A stretch of DNA of 34,306 bases from Paenibacillus popilliae ATCC 14706 (GCF_000315235.1 NZ_BALG01000151.1:1-34306), one strand, 5' to 3'. Positions 1 through 7,386 are shown, counted from the stretch's first letter. Made by a program: numbers and translations. Notes: a model not told the origin generated them from the letters alone.

Positions 1-2
1 GA

Positions 3-137
3 GTGGATGCAGCAGCAAAAAGCAGCGGTAAAAGCCGGGCCTCCTTCATCCAAGAGGCGATCGACGAAAAAATCGAACGCGAAGGGCTGGAAAGCCCGTC
101 TGAAAATGAAGAGCAAGACGGGGAGTCGCAGGGGTAA
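3..137 (+). CDS. C-terminal end of a ribbon-helix-helix (CopG/Arc-like) protein, partial
   Basis: The gene enters from outside the window, so only the last 44 codons are visible. The frame reads a stretch with the pattern KSSGKSRASFIQEAIDEKI followed by an acidic, Ser/Glu-rich tail and a TAA at 135-137. The 'xGKSRxxFIxEAI' pattern is what the second helix of ribbon-helix-helix DNA-binding proteins looks like, for example CopG-type antitoxins and plasmid regulators. The alternative frame (7-189) gives a Lys/Arg-rich peptide with no recognisable pattern and was rejected. The next gene starts about 130 bases downstream. The family is inferred from a short fragment; a small chromosomal regulator is equally possible. 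Confidence 0.5.
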   Translation: MDAAAKSSGKSRASFIQEAIDEKIEREGLESPSENEEQDGESQG

Positions 138-268
138 GGATTCTGTGGCTCCTTTTTGCTTCAATTTGAGAGGCTGGAAACAAGTGTAAGGAAAATTTTT
201 CTATACTTACGGGGGAATAAGTGCTATTCTTTATTCAAGAAGTGGTAAAAAAAGGGGGTATAGGGAGG

Positions 269-907
269 ATGGGACCCACTGTATCTGATGTTGCCGACTA
301 CTTCTTGGATAAATTCAAACGTGAAGGTTGCACAGTCACACACTTAAAGTTACAAAAGATGTGTTATTATGCCCAGGCCTATTATTTGGCAGAATACGGC
401 GAAGAAATGTTTTCATCAACATTTGAGGCCTGGAAACATGGCCCTGTGAGTCGCGCGCTCTACTCTAGGTTTCGGAAAGCCAGACATCGGCCGCTGCCCT
501 TTCCATCATCCGTGAATATGAATGTATTTACCAGTTGCATGCTGGGGGTGATGGATGTAGTATGGAATAAATTTTGGGATAAAGACCCAAACTGGTTAAA
601 GAAGCAAACACATATGGAAATACCTTGGAGGCAAGCTCGCGGAACCACACCTTACGGGGAAAGTTGCTCAGAGATTATCGACACAAATGTAATGCAAGAC
701 TATTATAAGGGACTGATTGGCATGAAGGAAAGAAAGCCGTTAAAGCCCTTGTTTAAACTCAGCCAGATAAAACAAGCAGCCAAAAGGATCGATTTATCAT
801 CACGAGGTACTGATGAAGAATATTTCGATGAAATTCAGGCAGAACTAGAAGAATTTAGAGTTCTACGAGAAAGGGCAGCTGGTGCATGGGAGAGAGAAAA
901 CGAGTGA
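269..907 (+). CDS. Panacea-domain (DUF4065) antitoxin
   Basis: The product (212 aa from the ATG at 269) starts with VSDVADYFLDKF, then has LKLQKMCYYAQAYYLA and FEAWKHGPV in its first 65 residues. This pattern is diagnostic of the Panacea domain (DUF4065, SocA/GepA-like). Panacea proteins are known as antitoxins that neutralise very different toxin folds. The C-terminal third is charged, helical and unlike the domain core; it may carry toxin specificity. An upstream GTG at 221 gives 16 more residues that do not resemble the family, so 269 is preferred, although its AGGGAGG lies directly against the ATG and a GGGGG run at 253-257 may serve instead. It overlaps the next gene by 22 bases, so the two are probably translationally coupled. 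The family call is strong; the antitoxin role is inferred from family and context. Confidence 0.8.
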   Translation: MGPTVSDVADYFLDKFKREGCTVTHLKLQKMCYYAQAYYLAEYGEEMFSSTFEAWKHGPVSRALYSRFRKARHRPLPFPSSVNMNVFTSCMLGVMDVVWNKFWDKDPNWLKKQTHMEIPWRQARGTTPYGESCSEIIDTNVMQDYYKGLIGMKERKPLKPLFKLSQIKQAAKRIDLSSRGTDEEYFDEIQAELEEFRVLRERAAGAWERENE

Positions 908-1302
908 AATACCCGTTCGATGATCGGGTATTTCAGTACGGGGAAATATATAAAGCCAAGGATGATTACATTGTTTTCCCAGAGGAAAAGTATGTAACTA
1001 GGACCAAACATGAATCGCGTTTGGTTTGTGTAATCCATCACTGTGAGGCGAATTCAGACCCGCGAGCTTGGGTTATAAACGTAGCTCCATTATCGAGTCG
1101 CATTGAAATGAAGAGGGATAATGACTTGGAGATTACACCGCAAAAAGGTAATTACATAAATCGCCGCTCACTAATTAGGTTAGGTTGTGCCCAACCACTT
1201 TTAAAAATAGACTTGGAAGGTCCGGTGGGGGTATTAACTGAATCTCAATTACTCCAATTATCAGCACTTCAAATTATACTAACAGGAACTGAACTAGATT
1301 AA
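886..1302 (+). CDS. PemK/MazF-like toxin candidate, partner of the Panacea protein
   Basis: This 138-aa protein begins inside the end of the Panacea gene. An alternative GTG at 904 overlaps the TGA stop of that gene as GTGA, which would also be a coupled start. The sequence has RLVCVIHHCEAN, then WVINVAPLSSR, then ITPQKGNYINRRSLIRLGC, and ends with VGVLTESQLLQLSALQIILTG. This order matches the MazF/PemK fold: a strand reading 'vVish...N', the 'vaPlTs' turn, a 'ds.i.l.qi' segment and the 'iG.Ls...l..i...l' C-terminal helix. Such toxins are usually ribonucleases that cut mRNA or tRNA. Similarity is at pattern level and catalytic residues cannot be assigned with certainty. A DUF-type non-nuclease SH3-like protein is the main alternative. 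Confidence 0.6.
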   Translation: MGERKRVKYPFDDRVFQYGEIYKAKDDYIVFPEEKYVTRTKHESRLVCVIHHCEANSDPRAWVINVAPLSSRIEMKRDNDLEITPQKGNYINRRSLIRLGCAQPLLKIDLEGPVGVLTESQLLQLSALQIILTGTELD

Positions 1303-1362
1303 GCCCAAGCTCCGGAGCCAAGGTAACCTTTGCTCATGTCGCATACATAAGTTAAACCACGA

Positions 1363-1397
1363 AGAGCCTCAGGAGTAGTCCTGGGGCTCTTATCATT
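1363..1397 (+). terminator. Rho-independent terminator after the toxin gene
   Basis: A hairpin with arms AGAGCC..AGGA and TCCT..GGCTCT closes over a GTAG loop and is followed by TATCATTTTT. It lies 60 bases after the stop of the toxin gene and would end the two-gene transcript. The central 22 bases recur exactly at 1573-1594. Confidence 0.7.
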
Positions 1398-1456
1398 TTT
1401 AGACGGGTTAGGTTGCAAAAAAACATGTATTTTGGTAAGACGGTTGCAGCAAGGAT

Positions 1457-1546
1457 TTGTCAAGGGGAGATGATAAAAATGCAATCAGCGATTTTACATA
1501 CAGACGAAAAAAGAGCCGTAGGATGCGCCCCCAACCCCCTTGACAA
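1457..1546. repeat. 11-bp inverted repeat in the 1303-1818 gene-free stretch
   Basis: TTGTCAAGGGG at 1457-1467 is matched by its exact complement CCCCTTGACAA at 1536-1546, with 68 bases between. Each arm contains TTGACA, the -35 consensus, pointing outward, but no good -10 follows at 17 bases on either side. No open reading frame of note lies in this 516-base stretch. Its content is the two copies of a terminator-like hairpin, this inverted repeat and a third hairpin at 1634. The function is unknown; it may be the relic of a small mobile or regulatory element. Confidence 0.4.
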
Positions 1547-1572
1547 TCATCTATACAACCATTCTGCTGAGT

Positions 1573-1600
1573 CTCAGGAGTAGTCCTGGGGCTCGATTTA
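1573..1600 (+). terminator. Second copy of the terminator-like hairpin, degraded
   Basis: Bases 1573-1594 repeat 1368-1389 exactly (22 of 22). The outer base pairs present in the first copy are partly lost here (the flank reads GAGT instead of AGAGC), and the downstream T tract is weak (GATTTATG). It looks like a duplicated terminator arm rather than an independent functional terminator. Confidence 0.45.
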
Positions 1601-1633
1601 TGTACAGATAAAAATTAATAATTTGTGCTATGC

Positions 1634-1667
1634 AAAACCCGCGGAGACACGCGCCTGAGGGGTTTTT
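1634..1667 (+). terminator. Terminator-like hairpin ending in TTTTT
   Basis: AAAACCC at 1634-1640 pairs with GGGTTTT near 1660-1666, with an inner GCG/CGC pairing and a following T run. No gene ends directly before it, so it may belong to a lost gene or act on read-through from upstream. Confidence 0.45.
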
Positions 1668-1818
1668 ATGTCTGTAGACTTGGAAATAAATTGATATCCC
1701 AAGCATTAACATGAAATAAATTACATATATTATATTTTAAATTTGTATTGATCAACTATCCACAATATAGTAAATTAGTCTTAGGTAAAATTAGGTAATA
1801 AGTCATAGGGGGATGCTC

Positions 1819-2055
1819 ATGAAAGAAATGATGAATAAGTTTTACCAAATGCACTCTATCAATAAGCTAAATTTCAAAGACATTAGGGAAAACTGTCGAT
1901 TAACTATTGATGAGGTTGCAGCAGCTACCGGTTTACATAGACGCACCATTGAAAAGGTCGAAGAAGACTGTACCGATATCTATATGGATGTAATTTTGAA
2001 ACTCTGTAGTTGTTATCGCATTTCACCAGATCACATTAAATTGGAAATTCAATAA
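1819..2055 (+). CDS. Small Cro/CI-type helix-turn-helix protein
   Basis: The 78-aa product contains a typical HTH_3/XRE helix-turn-helix. FKDIRENCRLTIDEVAAATGL is the first half and HRRTIEKVEEDCTDI the recognition part, followed by LKLCSCYRISPDHI, the usual closing helix. There is no effector domain. The start was set at the second ATG (1819) because GGGGG at 1808-1812 is correctly spaced for it but touches the first ATG at 1813. A possible promoter is TTGATC near 1749 with TAAATT 17 bases on, which is weak. It stands alone in AT-rich DNA next to the broken spoVR gene, as regulators of mobile islands often do. Its target is unknown. Confidence 0.75.
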   Translation: MKEMMNKFYQMHSINKLNFKDIRENCRLTIDEVAAATGLHRRTIEKVEEDCTDIYMDVILKLCSCYRISPDHIKLEIQ

Positions 2056-2063
2056 GGGCTTCT

Positions 2064-2276
2064 TTATTCAATACTGTTTTCATATATATTGTGTTTTATA
2101 TTCCCGAAGCTCCAATGGCTGAAGCGGGTCGGCATGCCATAAGCGCCGAATGTATAGATGATGTCGGCCGGGCAGATTTCGTAGCGCATCGGAAAGAAGT
2201 CCAGACCGAAGCCGGCCGCGATCTCGGTAATCTTGTCGATGGCATCGTTCAGAGCCTGGATGTCGTCAGATGTCAT
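2064..2276 (-). pseudogene. spoVR: spoVR, truncated N-terminal fragment
   Basis: The 70-codon frame begins with a clear SpoVR N-terminus: IEKI-like [19 protein letters not shown], then [19 protein letters not shown] and TRFSHWSFG. SpoVR proteins are normally about 470 aa, so some 85% is missing. After the SHWSFG motif (about residue 58) the sequence changes to an Asn/Ile-rich tail of 12 residues unlike SpoVR, and base composition falls sharply, marking a junction near 2100. The ATG overlaps the yhbH stop as ATGA, the natural yhbH-spoVR operon arrangement. SpoVR is involved in spore cortex formation in Bacillus subtilis. The product here is very probably non-functional unless the rest of the gene lies elsewhere and the break is reversible. 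Confidence 0.85.
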
Positions 2277-3424
2277 GAGCGCACCCCTTCCGGCTGTTTT
2301 TTGAAAAAGTGCTTGAGCGCGCGGTACACCTCGGTCTTTTCCTTGATGACATAGTGCATGAAGTGGGGGTTCTGAATATGGCGGTACGCGGACATGAGCG
2401 TACTGCTGCGATTATATTGGTTCACTTCGCCGTAGCCGAACAGGTTGGCGCGCTTCAGCAGCTCACCGATCAGCTTCACGCAGCGCTCGTTGTCGCTAGT
2501 CAAGTTATCGCCGTCCGAGTAATGGAACGGATAAATATTGTAGGAAGAAGGCGGGAACCGGCTGTCGATAATGTCCAGCGCCTTCATATAGGCCGACGAG
2601 CAGATCGTACCTCCGCTCTCGCCACGCGTGAAAAATTCGTCCTCGCTCACTTCCTTCGCCTCGGTATGATGGGCGATGAAGACCATGTCGACCAACTCAT
2701 ATTGGCGGCGCAGGAAACGCGTCATCCAGAAGAAGAAGCTGCGTGCGCAATATTTCTCGAATGAGCCCATCGAGCCGGACGTATCCATCATGGCGATAAT
2801 GACCGCATTGGAATGCGGCTTCACGATCTCGTCCCATGTCTTGAAGCGCAGATCATCCGGACTGATTCGGTGAATGCCCGGATTGCCGGCAAGCGCATTG
2901 CGGCGCAGATTTTCGAGAATGGTCCGCTTCTTGTCGATGTTGGACATAATGCCCTTTTTACGAATATCGTTGAACCGAATGTCGGTCGTCTCCAGTTGAT
3001 CTCGGTCCTTCTGCTTCAAATAGGGTAGTTCCAGCTCATCGAACAGCATATTTTCGAGATCCGCGATGCTGACCTCGGCTTCGATGACATCCGTCCCGGC
3101 CATATCGCCGGCCTGCTGCCCTTTGCCTGCGCCTTGGGAGCCGTCGGTGCCTAGGATGTCTCCGACTTGGCTGTCGCCGCCCCCTTGGCCGACATGCTTT
3201 TTCTTCTTGAAATTGTACACGAAGCGGAATTCATCCAGGCTCCGGATCGGAACTGTAATGATTTGCTTGCCGTCGGACATGATGATGCTTTCCTCGGTGA
3301 TGAGGTCGGGGAGATTCTGCTTAATCGCTTCGTTAACCTTCTGCTGGTGGCGCGCTTGATCCTGATATCCTTTGCGATGGAGCGACCAGTCCTCGCGGGA
3401 CACGATAAAAAACGGGTTGGTCAT
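2273..3424 (-). CDS. yhbH: Sporulation protein YhbH (DUF444, von Willebrand A-like)
   Basis: The 383-aa product is a full-length YhbH/DUF444 protein. It opens with [19 protein letters not shown], the conserved start. A Gly/Gln-rich linker lies around residues 79-110, and a von Willebrand A-type metal site DTSGSMG is at 214-220, followed by [12 protein letters not shown] and [14 protein letters not shown]-terminal HYSDGDN segment is also typical. In bacilli yhbH is usually found with the serine kinase gene prkA and with spoVR and is needed in sporulation. Here spoVR follows with a 4-base overlap and prkA is not upstream. The start ATG follows GGAGGGCC with 4-base spacing. The leader can fold so as to mask that ribosome-binding site (see 3429-3505). 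Confidence 0.93.
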   Translation of the reverse strand: MTNPFFIVSREDWSLHRKGYQDQARHQQKVNEAIKQNLPDLITEESIIMSDGKQIITVPIRSLDEFRFVYNFKKKKHVGQGGGDSQVGDILGTDGSQGAGKGQQAGDMAGTDVIEAEVSIADLENMLFDELELPYLKQKDRDQLETTDIRFNDIRKKGIMSNIDKKRTILENLRRNALAGNPGIHRISPDDLRFKTWDEIVKPHSNAVIIAMMDTSGSMGSFEKYCARSFFFWMTRFLRRQYELVDMVFIAHHTEAKEVSEDEFFTRGESGGTICSSAYMKALDIIDSRFPPSSYNIYPFHYSDGDNLTSDNERCVKLIGELLKRANLFGYGEVNQYNRSSTLMSAYRHIQNPHFMHYVIKEKTEVYRALKHFFKKQPEGVRS

Positions 3425-3428
3425 AGAT

Positions 3429-3505
3429 GGCCCTCCTTACTAACCAAGTGGAATGCCCTGAATAAGCAGATAAATCGCTTTGTACTCACTTTATTCAGGA
3501 GGGCC
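3429..3505 (-). promoter_or_regulatory. Nested inverted repeat that can mask the yhbH ribosome-binding site
   Basis: On the minus strand the leader reads GGCCCTCC-TGAATAA (3505-3491), a 25-base spacer, TTATTCA (3465-3459), a linker, then GGAGGGCC (3436-3429) four bases before the yhbH ATG. GGCCCTCC is the exact complement of the ribosome-binding site segment, and TGAATAA is the exact complement of TTATTCA. The two pairings nest into one structure. If the transcript starts upstream of 3505, the Shine-Dalgarno would be closed. A duplex operator is the alternative. Confidence 0.45.
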
Positions 3506-3825
3506 GAGATTGATGAGGGAGGATGACGATGATAATTTGTCTGCGGCGGATGTGCGCCGGGGAAGCCACTTGAGCTGGTCTGCTTATTCTATCCCGTGCT
3601 GTTGGCTCCAGCGCGGCATTCCCGAATTGGGCTGCGCGTCAGGTGTGCTTCATCTCTCCTTGTCATAGCCGGTCAACAGGGCCGTCACCATGAAGTCGAC
3701 GAGGCAGAACGGTTGGTCGGAGACGGTATCCTTCGATTTCATTGTGGAAAAAGGCGGCGGATTCAGATAAGATAGAATCGTAAAATAGTATTGATCACCA
3801 ATCGATCCATGAAGGAGCTGGCGAC
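3506..3825. other. Gene-free stretch between yhbH and the DUF423 gene
   Basis: This 320-base stretch separates divergent genes and should hold both promoters, but no convincing -35/-10 pair was found. A 30-codon minus-strand frame (3650-3742) begins with an ATG and reads SDQPFCLVDFMVTALLTGY; it lacks a Shine-Dalgarno, so it is not called. GATAAGATAGAAT at about 3766-3778 is a possible -10 region for the plus-strand gene. Confidence 0.4.
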
Positions 3826-4194
3826 ATGTTGCGACGCTACGCAATGATAGGAAGCCTGCAAATGTTGTTATCCGTTGCGCTGGGGGCGTTTGGTGCGCAT
3901 ATTATGCAGCCAAGACTGACGCCGGAGCGGATGGCGACCTACGAGACGGCGGTTCAATATCATATGGCGCATGCGCTTGGATTGATTCTGATTGCAATCC
4001 TGGCGGATAAGCTGGCGGACCAGAAGAAGGTGCAGTGGTCGGCTCGCCTTCTGTTTTCGGGGATGATCATCTTCTCGGGAAGCTTGTATTTACTATGCTT
4101 CACCGGATTCTCCATGTTGGGTGCAATTACGCCGATTGGAGGCGTGGCCTTTCTTATCGGCTGGCTCATGCTGGCCTTGGCAGCGCGAAGATAG
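3826..4194 (+). CDS. DUF423 small integral membrane protein (YwdK-like)
   Basis: The 122-aa protein is hydrophobic throughout, with four likely membrane helices: about residues 4-24 (ALGAFGAHIM follows), 45-62, 72-92 and 96-116. The motif LGAFGAH near the first helix and YHMAHALGLI in the second are hallmarks of DUF423 (YgdD/YwdK family). The family sits in the cytoplasmic membrane and its biochemical role is not established. The start ATG follows GGAGC with 8-base spacing. The next gene begins 47 bases downstream on the same strand, so the two may share a transcript. Confidence 0.88.
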   Translation: MLRRYAMIGSLQMLLSVALGAFGAHIMQPRLTPERMATYETAVQYHMAHALGLILIAILADKLADQKKVQWSARLLFSGMIIFSGSLYLLCFTGFSMLGAITPIGGVAFLIGWLMLALAARR

Positions 4195-4241
4195 CACTAA
4201 GCACACGGGGTGAGACTAGGGGCCGGAAGGAAGAGTACAAG

Positions 4242-6170
4242 GTGAATAATCAGATAGAAGAACCAAGGGTGAAACCGCGAAGAATGTCGGTGTTCGTCGT
4301 TACATCGTTATTGGCGGCCCTTACGTGCATCGGAGGCGCGGTCGTCTTTTTTCTGTCGGAGGGCGTTCTCCGAATCGGTATCGGGCTCTTGTGGGGAACC
4401 GCCGTGGCGTATATCACGCTATCCGAATGGCGGGCGAAGCCGCTTCGGCGGGAGGCAACTCGCCAGACTCGGTGTATACTTGACAACAGAGCACCGGCCG
4501 GTTCGGAGTGGGCATATTGGGTTAATTATGTGCCTGTTCCGATTTTTTTGATAGAGAGGGATGGCGTGGTTAAGGGAGTGAATCATTCGTTCCGTGGCGT
4601 AACGGGATACGAAGAAGAGATGCCGGCGTTGTCCGTGGTGATGGATGAGTACTCCAAGCGGAAATTGATGGACGCAATGGCAGATCTCGAACCGGGCGGC
4701 GAGAAGGAGCTTGCGCTTGCCGGGTTGCATAAGGAGGGCTTCCGTCAGGATTGGATTGCCCGTGTTGTCCGTTTGGCCGATGGGGTCTGCCCCCAAGCGG
4801 ACCGGCCGATCTATTCGGTCTGTCTGCAGGATCCGAGTCCGGACCGCCAAATGGTGGAGCGGATCCGGTACATGTCCTATTATGATGATATGACCGGACT
4901 GCCGAACCGGCGCATGTTCATGCAGCGGTTGGAGGAAGCCATCGGGATGGCCGTCAATGAATGCTTCTCGATAGCCGTCCTGTACATGGACCTGGACCGG
5001 TTCAAACGGATTAATGATACGTTCGGCACGGATTTCGGCGATATGCTGCTGATGCAGATTGCCGATCGTCTGCTGCGGACGATGACAGACAATGACGCGT
5101 TTGCCCGTATGGAAGGCGACCAATTCGCCGGGTTTTTTACGTTCGTGGAATCAGAAGCCGAGGTGCATAAGCGGATCGTTCAATGGTTAGCCGTCTTGGA
5201 AGAGCCGTTCTGCTTGAACGATGTCCCGGTTCATGTGACGATGAGTATCGGCATAGCGATGATCGAGAACCCGGGATTGACGGACGGGGCTCAGGCGATG
5301 AAGCAGGCGGATCTGGCGTTGTCACGCGTCAAGGAGCAGGGGAAGAATGGCTTCCTGTTCTATGTTCCGGAGATGAATGCTCGGCCGCTGGAACGGCTGA
5401 CTATGGAAAATGAAATGCGGCGGGGGTTGAAGGAAGAGGAATTCGAGCTGTATTATCAGCCGCAGTTCGATATGAATACGGAGCGCATCGTCGGCATGGA
5501 GGCGTTGGTCCGCTGGAACCATCCCGTGCGCGGATTGATCTCGCCGGGGGAATTTATTCCGCTTGCGGAGGAGAGCGGCTTGATTGTCGCCCTTGGCACA
5601 TGGGTGCTCGAAGCGGCCTGTCGGCAAAATAAAGAGTGGCAGCAGAAGGGCTTTCCGCCGATACCGGTATCGGTTAACCTGTCCGTCCGTCAGTTCGAAA
5701 TGGACAACCTGTCGGAGACGGTGCAGGAGGTATTGGCCAAAATCGGCTTGGATGCGAGCTACCTCGATCTGGAGATTACGGAGAGCATGACAATAGATGT
5801 GCCCAGAGCGTCTCCTGTGCTGCAGCAATTGGAGAATATGGGGGTAGCCATCAGCATTGACGATTTCGGTACCGGCTACAGTTCGCTCCATTATCTCAAA
5901 AATTTCCCGATCCACCGCCTGAAGATCGATCAATCCTTCGTCCGCGATCTGCAGCAGGATCCGAATGATGCGGCGATTGTGTCAGCGATTATCGCCATGG
6001 GGCATAACATGAATATGCGGGTCATTGCCGAAGGGGTGGAGACGGAGGAGCAGTTCCGCTTCCTGCAGAAGCATAACTGCGATGAGATTCAGGGGTTCTA
6101 TTTCAGCCCGCCGCTGTCCTGCCAGCGGTTCGAGCAGTTGTTCCGTGAACAGTGCGAGACACGCATATAA
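4242..6170 (+). CDS. Membrane-bound PAS-GGDEF-EAL protein, probable c-di-GMP phosphodiesterase
   Basis: The start is taken as the GTG at 4242, after GGAAGGAAG; the frame is open further upstream but overlaps the DUF423 gene there. In the 642-aa product two membrane helices (about 16-38 and 42-60) come first, then a PAS-like region (about 93-200), a GGDEF domain (about 211-375) and an EAL domain (about 395-640). The GGDEF signature is EGDQF (291-295), so diguanylate cyclase activity is doubtful. The EAL domain keeps EAL (420-422), VNLSVRQ, ITES, DDFGTG (540-545), KIDQSF and AEGVET, as active phosphodiesterases do. The likely reaction is hydrolysis of cyclic-di-GMP to pGpG, with the GGDEF domain perhaps acting as a GTP sensor. 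The domains are certain; the activity is inferred. Confidence 0.92.
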   Translation: MNNQIEEPRVKPRRMSVFVVTSLLAALTCIGGAVVFFLSEGVLRIGIGLLWGTAVAYITLSEWRAKPLRREATRQTRCILDNRAPAGSEWAYWVNYVPVPIFLIERDGVVKGVNHSFRGVTGYEEEMPALSVVMDEYSKRKLMDAMADLEPGGEKELALAGLHKEGFRQDWIARVVRLADGVCPQADRPIYSVCLQDPSPDRQMVERIRYMSYYDDMTGLPNRRMFMQRLEEAIGMAVNECFSIAVLYMDLDRFKRINDTFGTDFGDMLLMQIADRLLRTMTDNDAFARMEGDQFAGFFTFVESEAEVHKRIVQWLAVLEEPFCLNDVPVHVTMSIGIAMIENPGLTDGAQAMKQADLALSRVKEQGKNGFLFYVPEMNARPLERLTMENEMRRGLKEEEFELYYQPQFDMNTERIVGMEALVRWNHPVRGLISPGEFIPLAEESGLIVALGTWVLEAACRQNKEWQQKGFPPIPVSVNLSVRQFEMDNLSETVQEVLAKIGLDASYLDLEITESMTIDVPRASPVLQQLENMGVAISIDDFGTGYSSLHYLKNFPIHRLKIDQSFVRDLQQDPNDAAIVSAIIAMGHNMNMRVIAEGVETEEQFRFLQKHNCDEIQGFYFSPPLSCQRFEQLFREQCETRI

Positions 6171-6184
6171 TAGGCTTGCGATAC

Positions 6185-6228
6185 AACAGCCGCCATGCGA
6201 AGTCGTTGGGACTTGCGTGGCGGCTGTT
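6185..6228 (+). terminator. Hairpin terminator after the EAL gene
   Basis: AACAGCCGCCA at 6185-6195 pairs exactly with TGGCGGCTGTT at 6218-6228, and the inner bases extend the stem imperfectly. Only a short T-rich tail (TTCTCGT) follows. It lies between two convergent genes and may serve both. Confidence 0.6.
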
Positions 6229-6244
6229 CTCGTAACTGCATTAA

Positions 6245-6907
6245 TTATGCATCCATCGATTCGATTTCGAACAGTTGATAGGCGTAGACACTTTTTTCAT
6301 CGACATGGTACACATTTAGCAACTGATCGACGGGGTCAAAATTCAGAATCCGGCATGGAATGCTCAACTTTTTTCCTTTTCCTTTGTTGACGGTGAGCCG
6401 GACGAGGGAATTTTGCTCAATGTAGCGCTTGATCTGAAGCTCTGTCAAAATCAGTCCTTTTTGCGTGGCGGAAGGAGCTTGTCCGGCCTTCTCCTGATGG
6501 TCGCCGCTTGCCGCAATGTGAAGTTCTTGTTCTGAAAACTCGGGATTCGTCTTTTTGGAATTCGGGACCGGCATCGGATGGAATTCTGGTACAATCGGGT
6601 GCACGGCCGCCGTTCCGGCCTTCTTCTCCCCCGCGGTATCCGACAAGTCAGGGCTCTGGTTCCTTCCTGGAGTCGCGATTGGCTTGCCAAATGGAGTCGC
6701 ATCCATGTTGTTCTGCTGCATGGCTTCCATCAGATTCAACAAGGAGCCCATTTCCAGACCGGACTGGATCCGGAGATCGAGCACGTCGGGTGAAGCATGA
6801 AGCAGGTGAAGCAGCTTCTCCAACACTGCCGCATTGGATTCGCCTTTGACCAAGATGTCCACATTAAATTTGTACACGGTAGATGTTGATGTTATAGGAT
6901 ATAGCAT
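6245..6907 (-). CDS. Conserved-looking protein of unknown function
   Basis: I do not recognise this 220-aa protein. The start ATG at 6907 follows GGAGG with 7-base spacing; an in-frame upstream start (6964) lacks one. Residues 1-75 are compact and include a segment on per-residue hydrophobicity typical of a globular domain (VDILVKGESNAAVLEKLLHLL). About residues 80-150 form a Pro/Ser/Lys-rich, probably disordered linker. The C-terminal 65 residues look folded: a helix ILTELQIKRYIEQ, then RLTVNKGKGKKLSIPCRI and LNVYHVDEKSVYAYQLFEI. That alternation of short strands ending in 'vyxyxlxEI' resembles Sm-like or SH3-like beta barrels, but this is only an impression. There is no signal peptide or membrane segment. 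The gene stands alone, convergent with the EAL gene. Confidence 0.7.
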   Translation of the reverse strand: MLYPITSTSTVYKFNVDILVKGESNAAVLEKLLHLLHASPDVLDLRIQSGLEMGSLLNLMEAMQQNNMDATPFGKPIATPGRNQSPDLSDTAGEKKAGTAAVHPIVPEFHPMPVPNSKKTNPEFSEQELHIAASGDHQEKAGQAPSATQKGLILTELQIKRYIEQNSLVRLTVNKGKGKKLSIPCRILNFDPVDQLLNVYHVDEKSVYAYQLFEIESMDA

Positions 6908-7137
6908 GTTGATTCCTCCAACCTGGACAATTAGCCTAGATGAACTCATTATAATACGGGACAATAATCATAGTATAGTCTATAAGTCCTGTTATTGACA
7001 AAAATATTTTCATTTCCTGTGAATACCTTCCATAGCGGGGACGCAAAATGGTATCATCTTTCGTGGAAGGGGTATTTAGAAGCGGTGAATCTTCTCGCAG
7101 CGCTTCCTCGCAATGATTATCTGGTGAATCGGTAAAA

Positions 7138-7187
7138 GGCGCTCCGGAACGTGCGCATAAACCTTTGGAACGTGCATACGGGAGCGC
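7138..7187. repeat. Inverted repeat enclosing a 9-bp direct repeat
   Basis: GGCGCTCC (7138-7145) and GGGAGCGC (7180-7187) are inverted arms. Between them GGAACGTGC occurs twice (7146-7154 and 7167-7175). The stretch 6908-7278 has no convincing gene. The element could be an operator or a folded RNA, but no neighbouring gene start is close enough to decide. Confidence 0.35.
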
Positions 7188-7278
7188 TTGCTTAATAATA
7201 ATACGTAGGGGGAGTCGCATTATCGGTTCGCTCTGCAAAGCCGGATCCCCGAAACAATTTTACATTGCCATCGCCGAT

Positions 7279-7386
7279 TTACTCGCAATGAAGAGGCCAA
7301 TCGGGCGGGAACAGCCCTTCGATCCCGTGAGCCAGAGCCACGGCATTCTCTAGGCCCAAAAGACGGCAAGCTGTGTGATAAGTCAT
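7279..7386 (-). CDS. Possible 35-aa small protein
   Basis: A minus-strand ATG at 7386 follows GGGAGGTG at 7393-7400 and opens a frame of 35 codons ending in TAA. The peptide starts MTYHTACRLLGLENAVALA and ends in Pro/Trp- and Cys-containing residues (FPPDWPLHCE). Codon third positions look GC-rich and coding-like compared with the flanks. There is no signal peptide and no family I recognise. The ribosome-binding site is the main support; without homologues it remains a candidate only. Confidence 0.35.
   Translation of the reverse strand: MTYHTACRLLGLENAVALAHGIEGLFPPDWPLHCE

Noticed and set aside
7-189. 60-codon plus-strand frame at the left edge
   Set aside because: It overlaps the ribbon-helix-helix tail in another frame, is Lys/Arg-rich without pattern, and lacks a ribosome-binding site within the window.
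1363-1600. Possible CRISPR repeats
   Set aside because: Only two copies of a 22-base unit exist, 205 bases apart, and the unit is a terminator core; there is no array of regular spacers in the window.
4419-5123. 234-codon minus-strand frame opposite the GGDEF-EAL gene
   Set aside because: It is antisense to a conserved domain protein and His/Ile-rich in the way typical of shadow frames.
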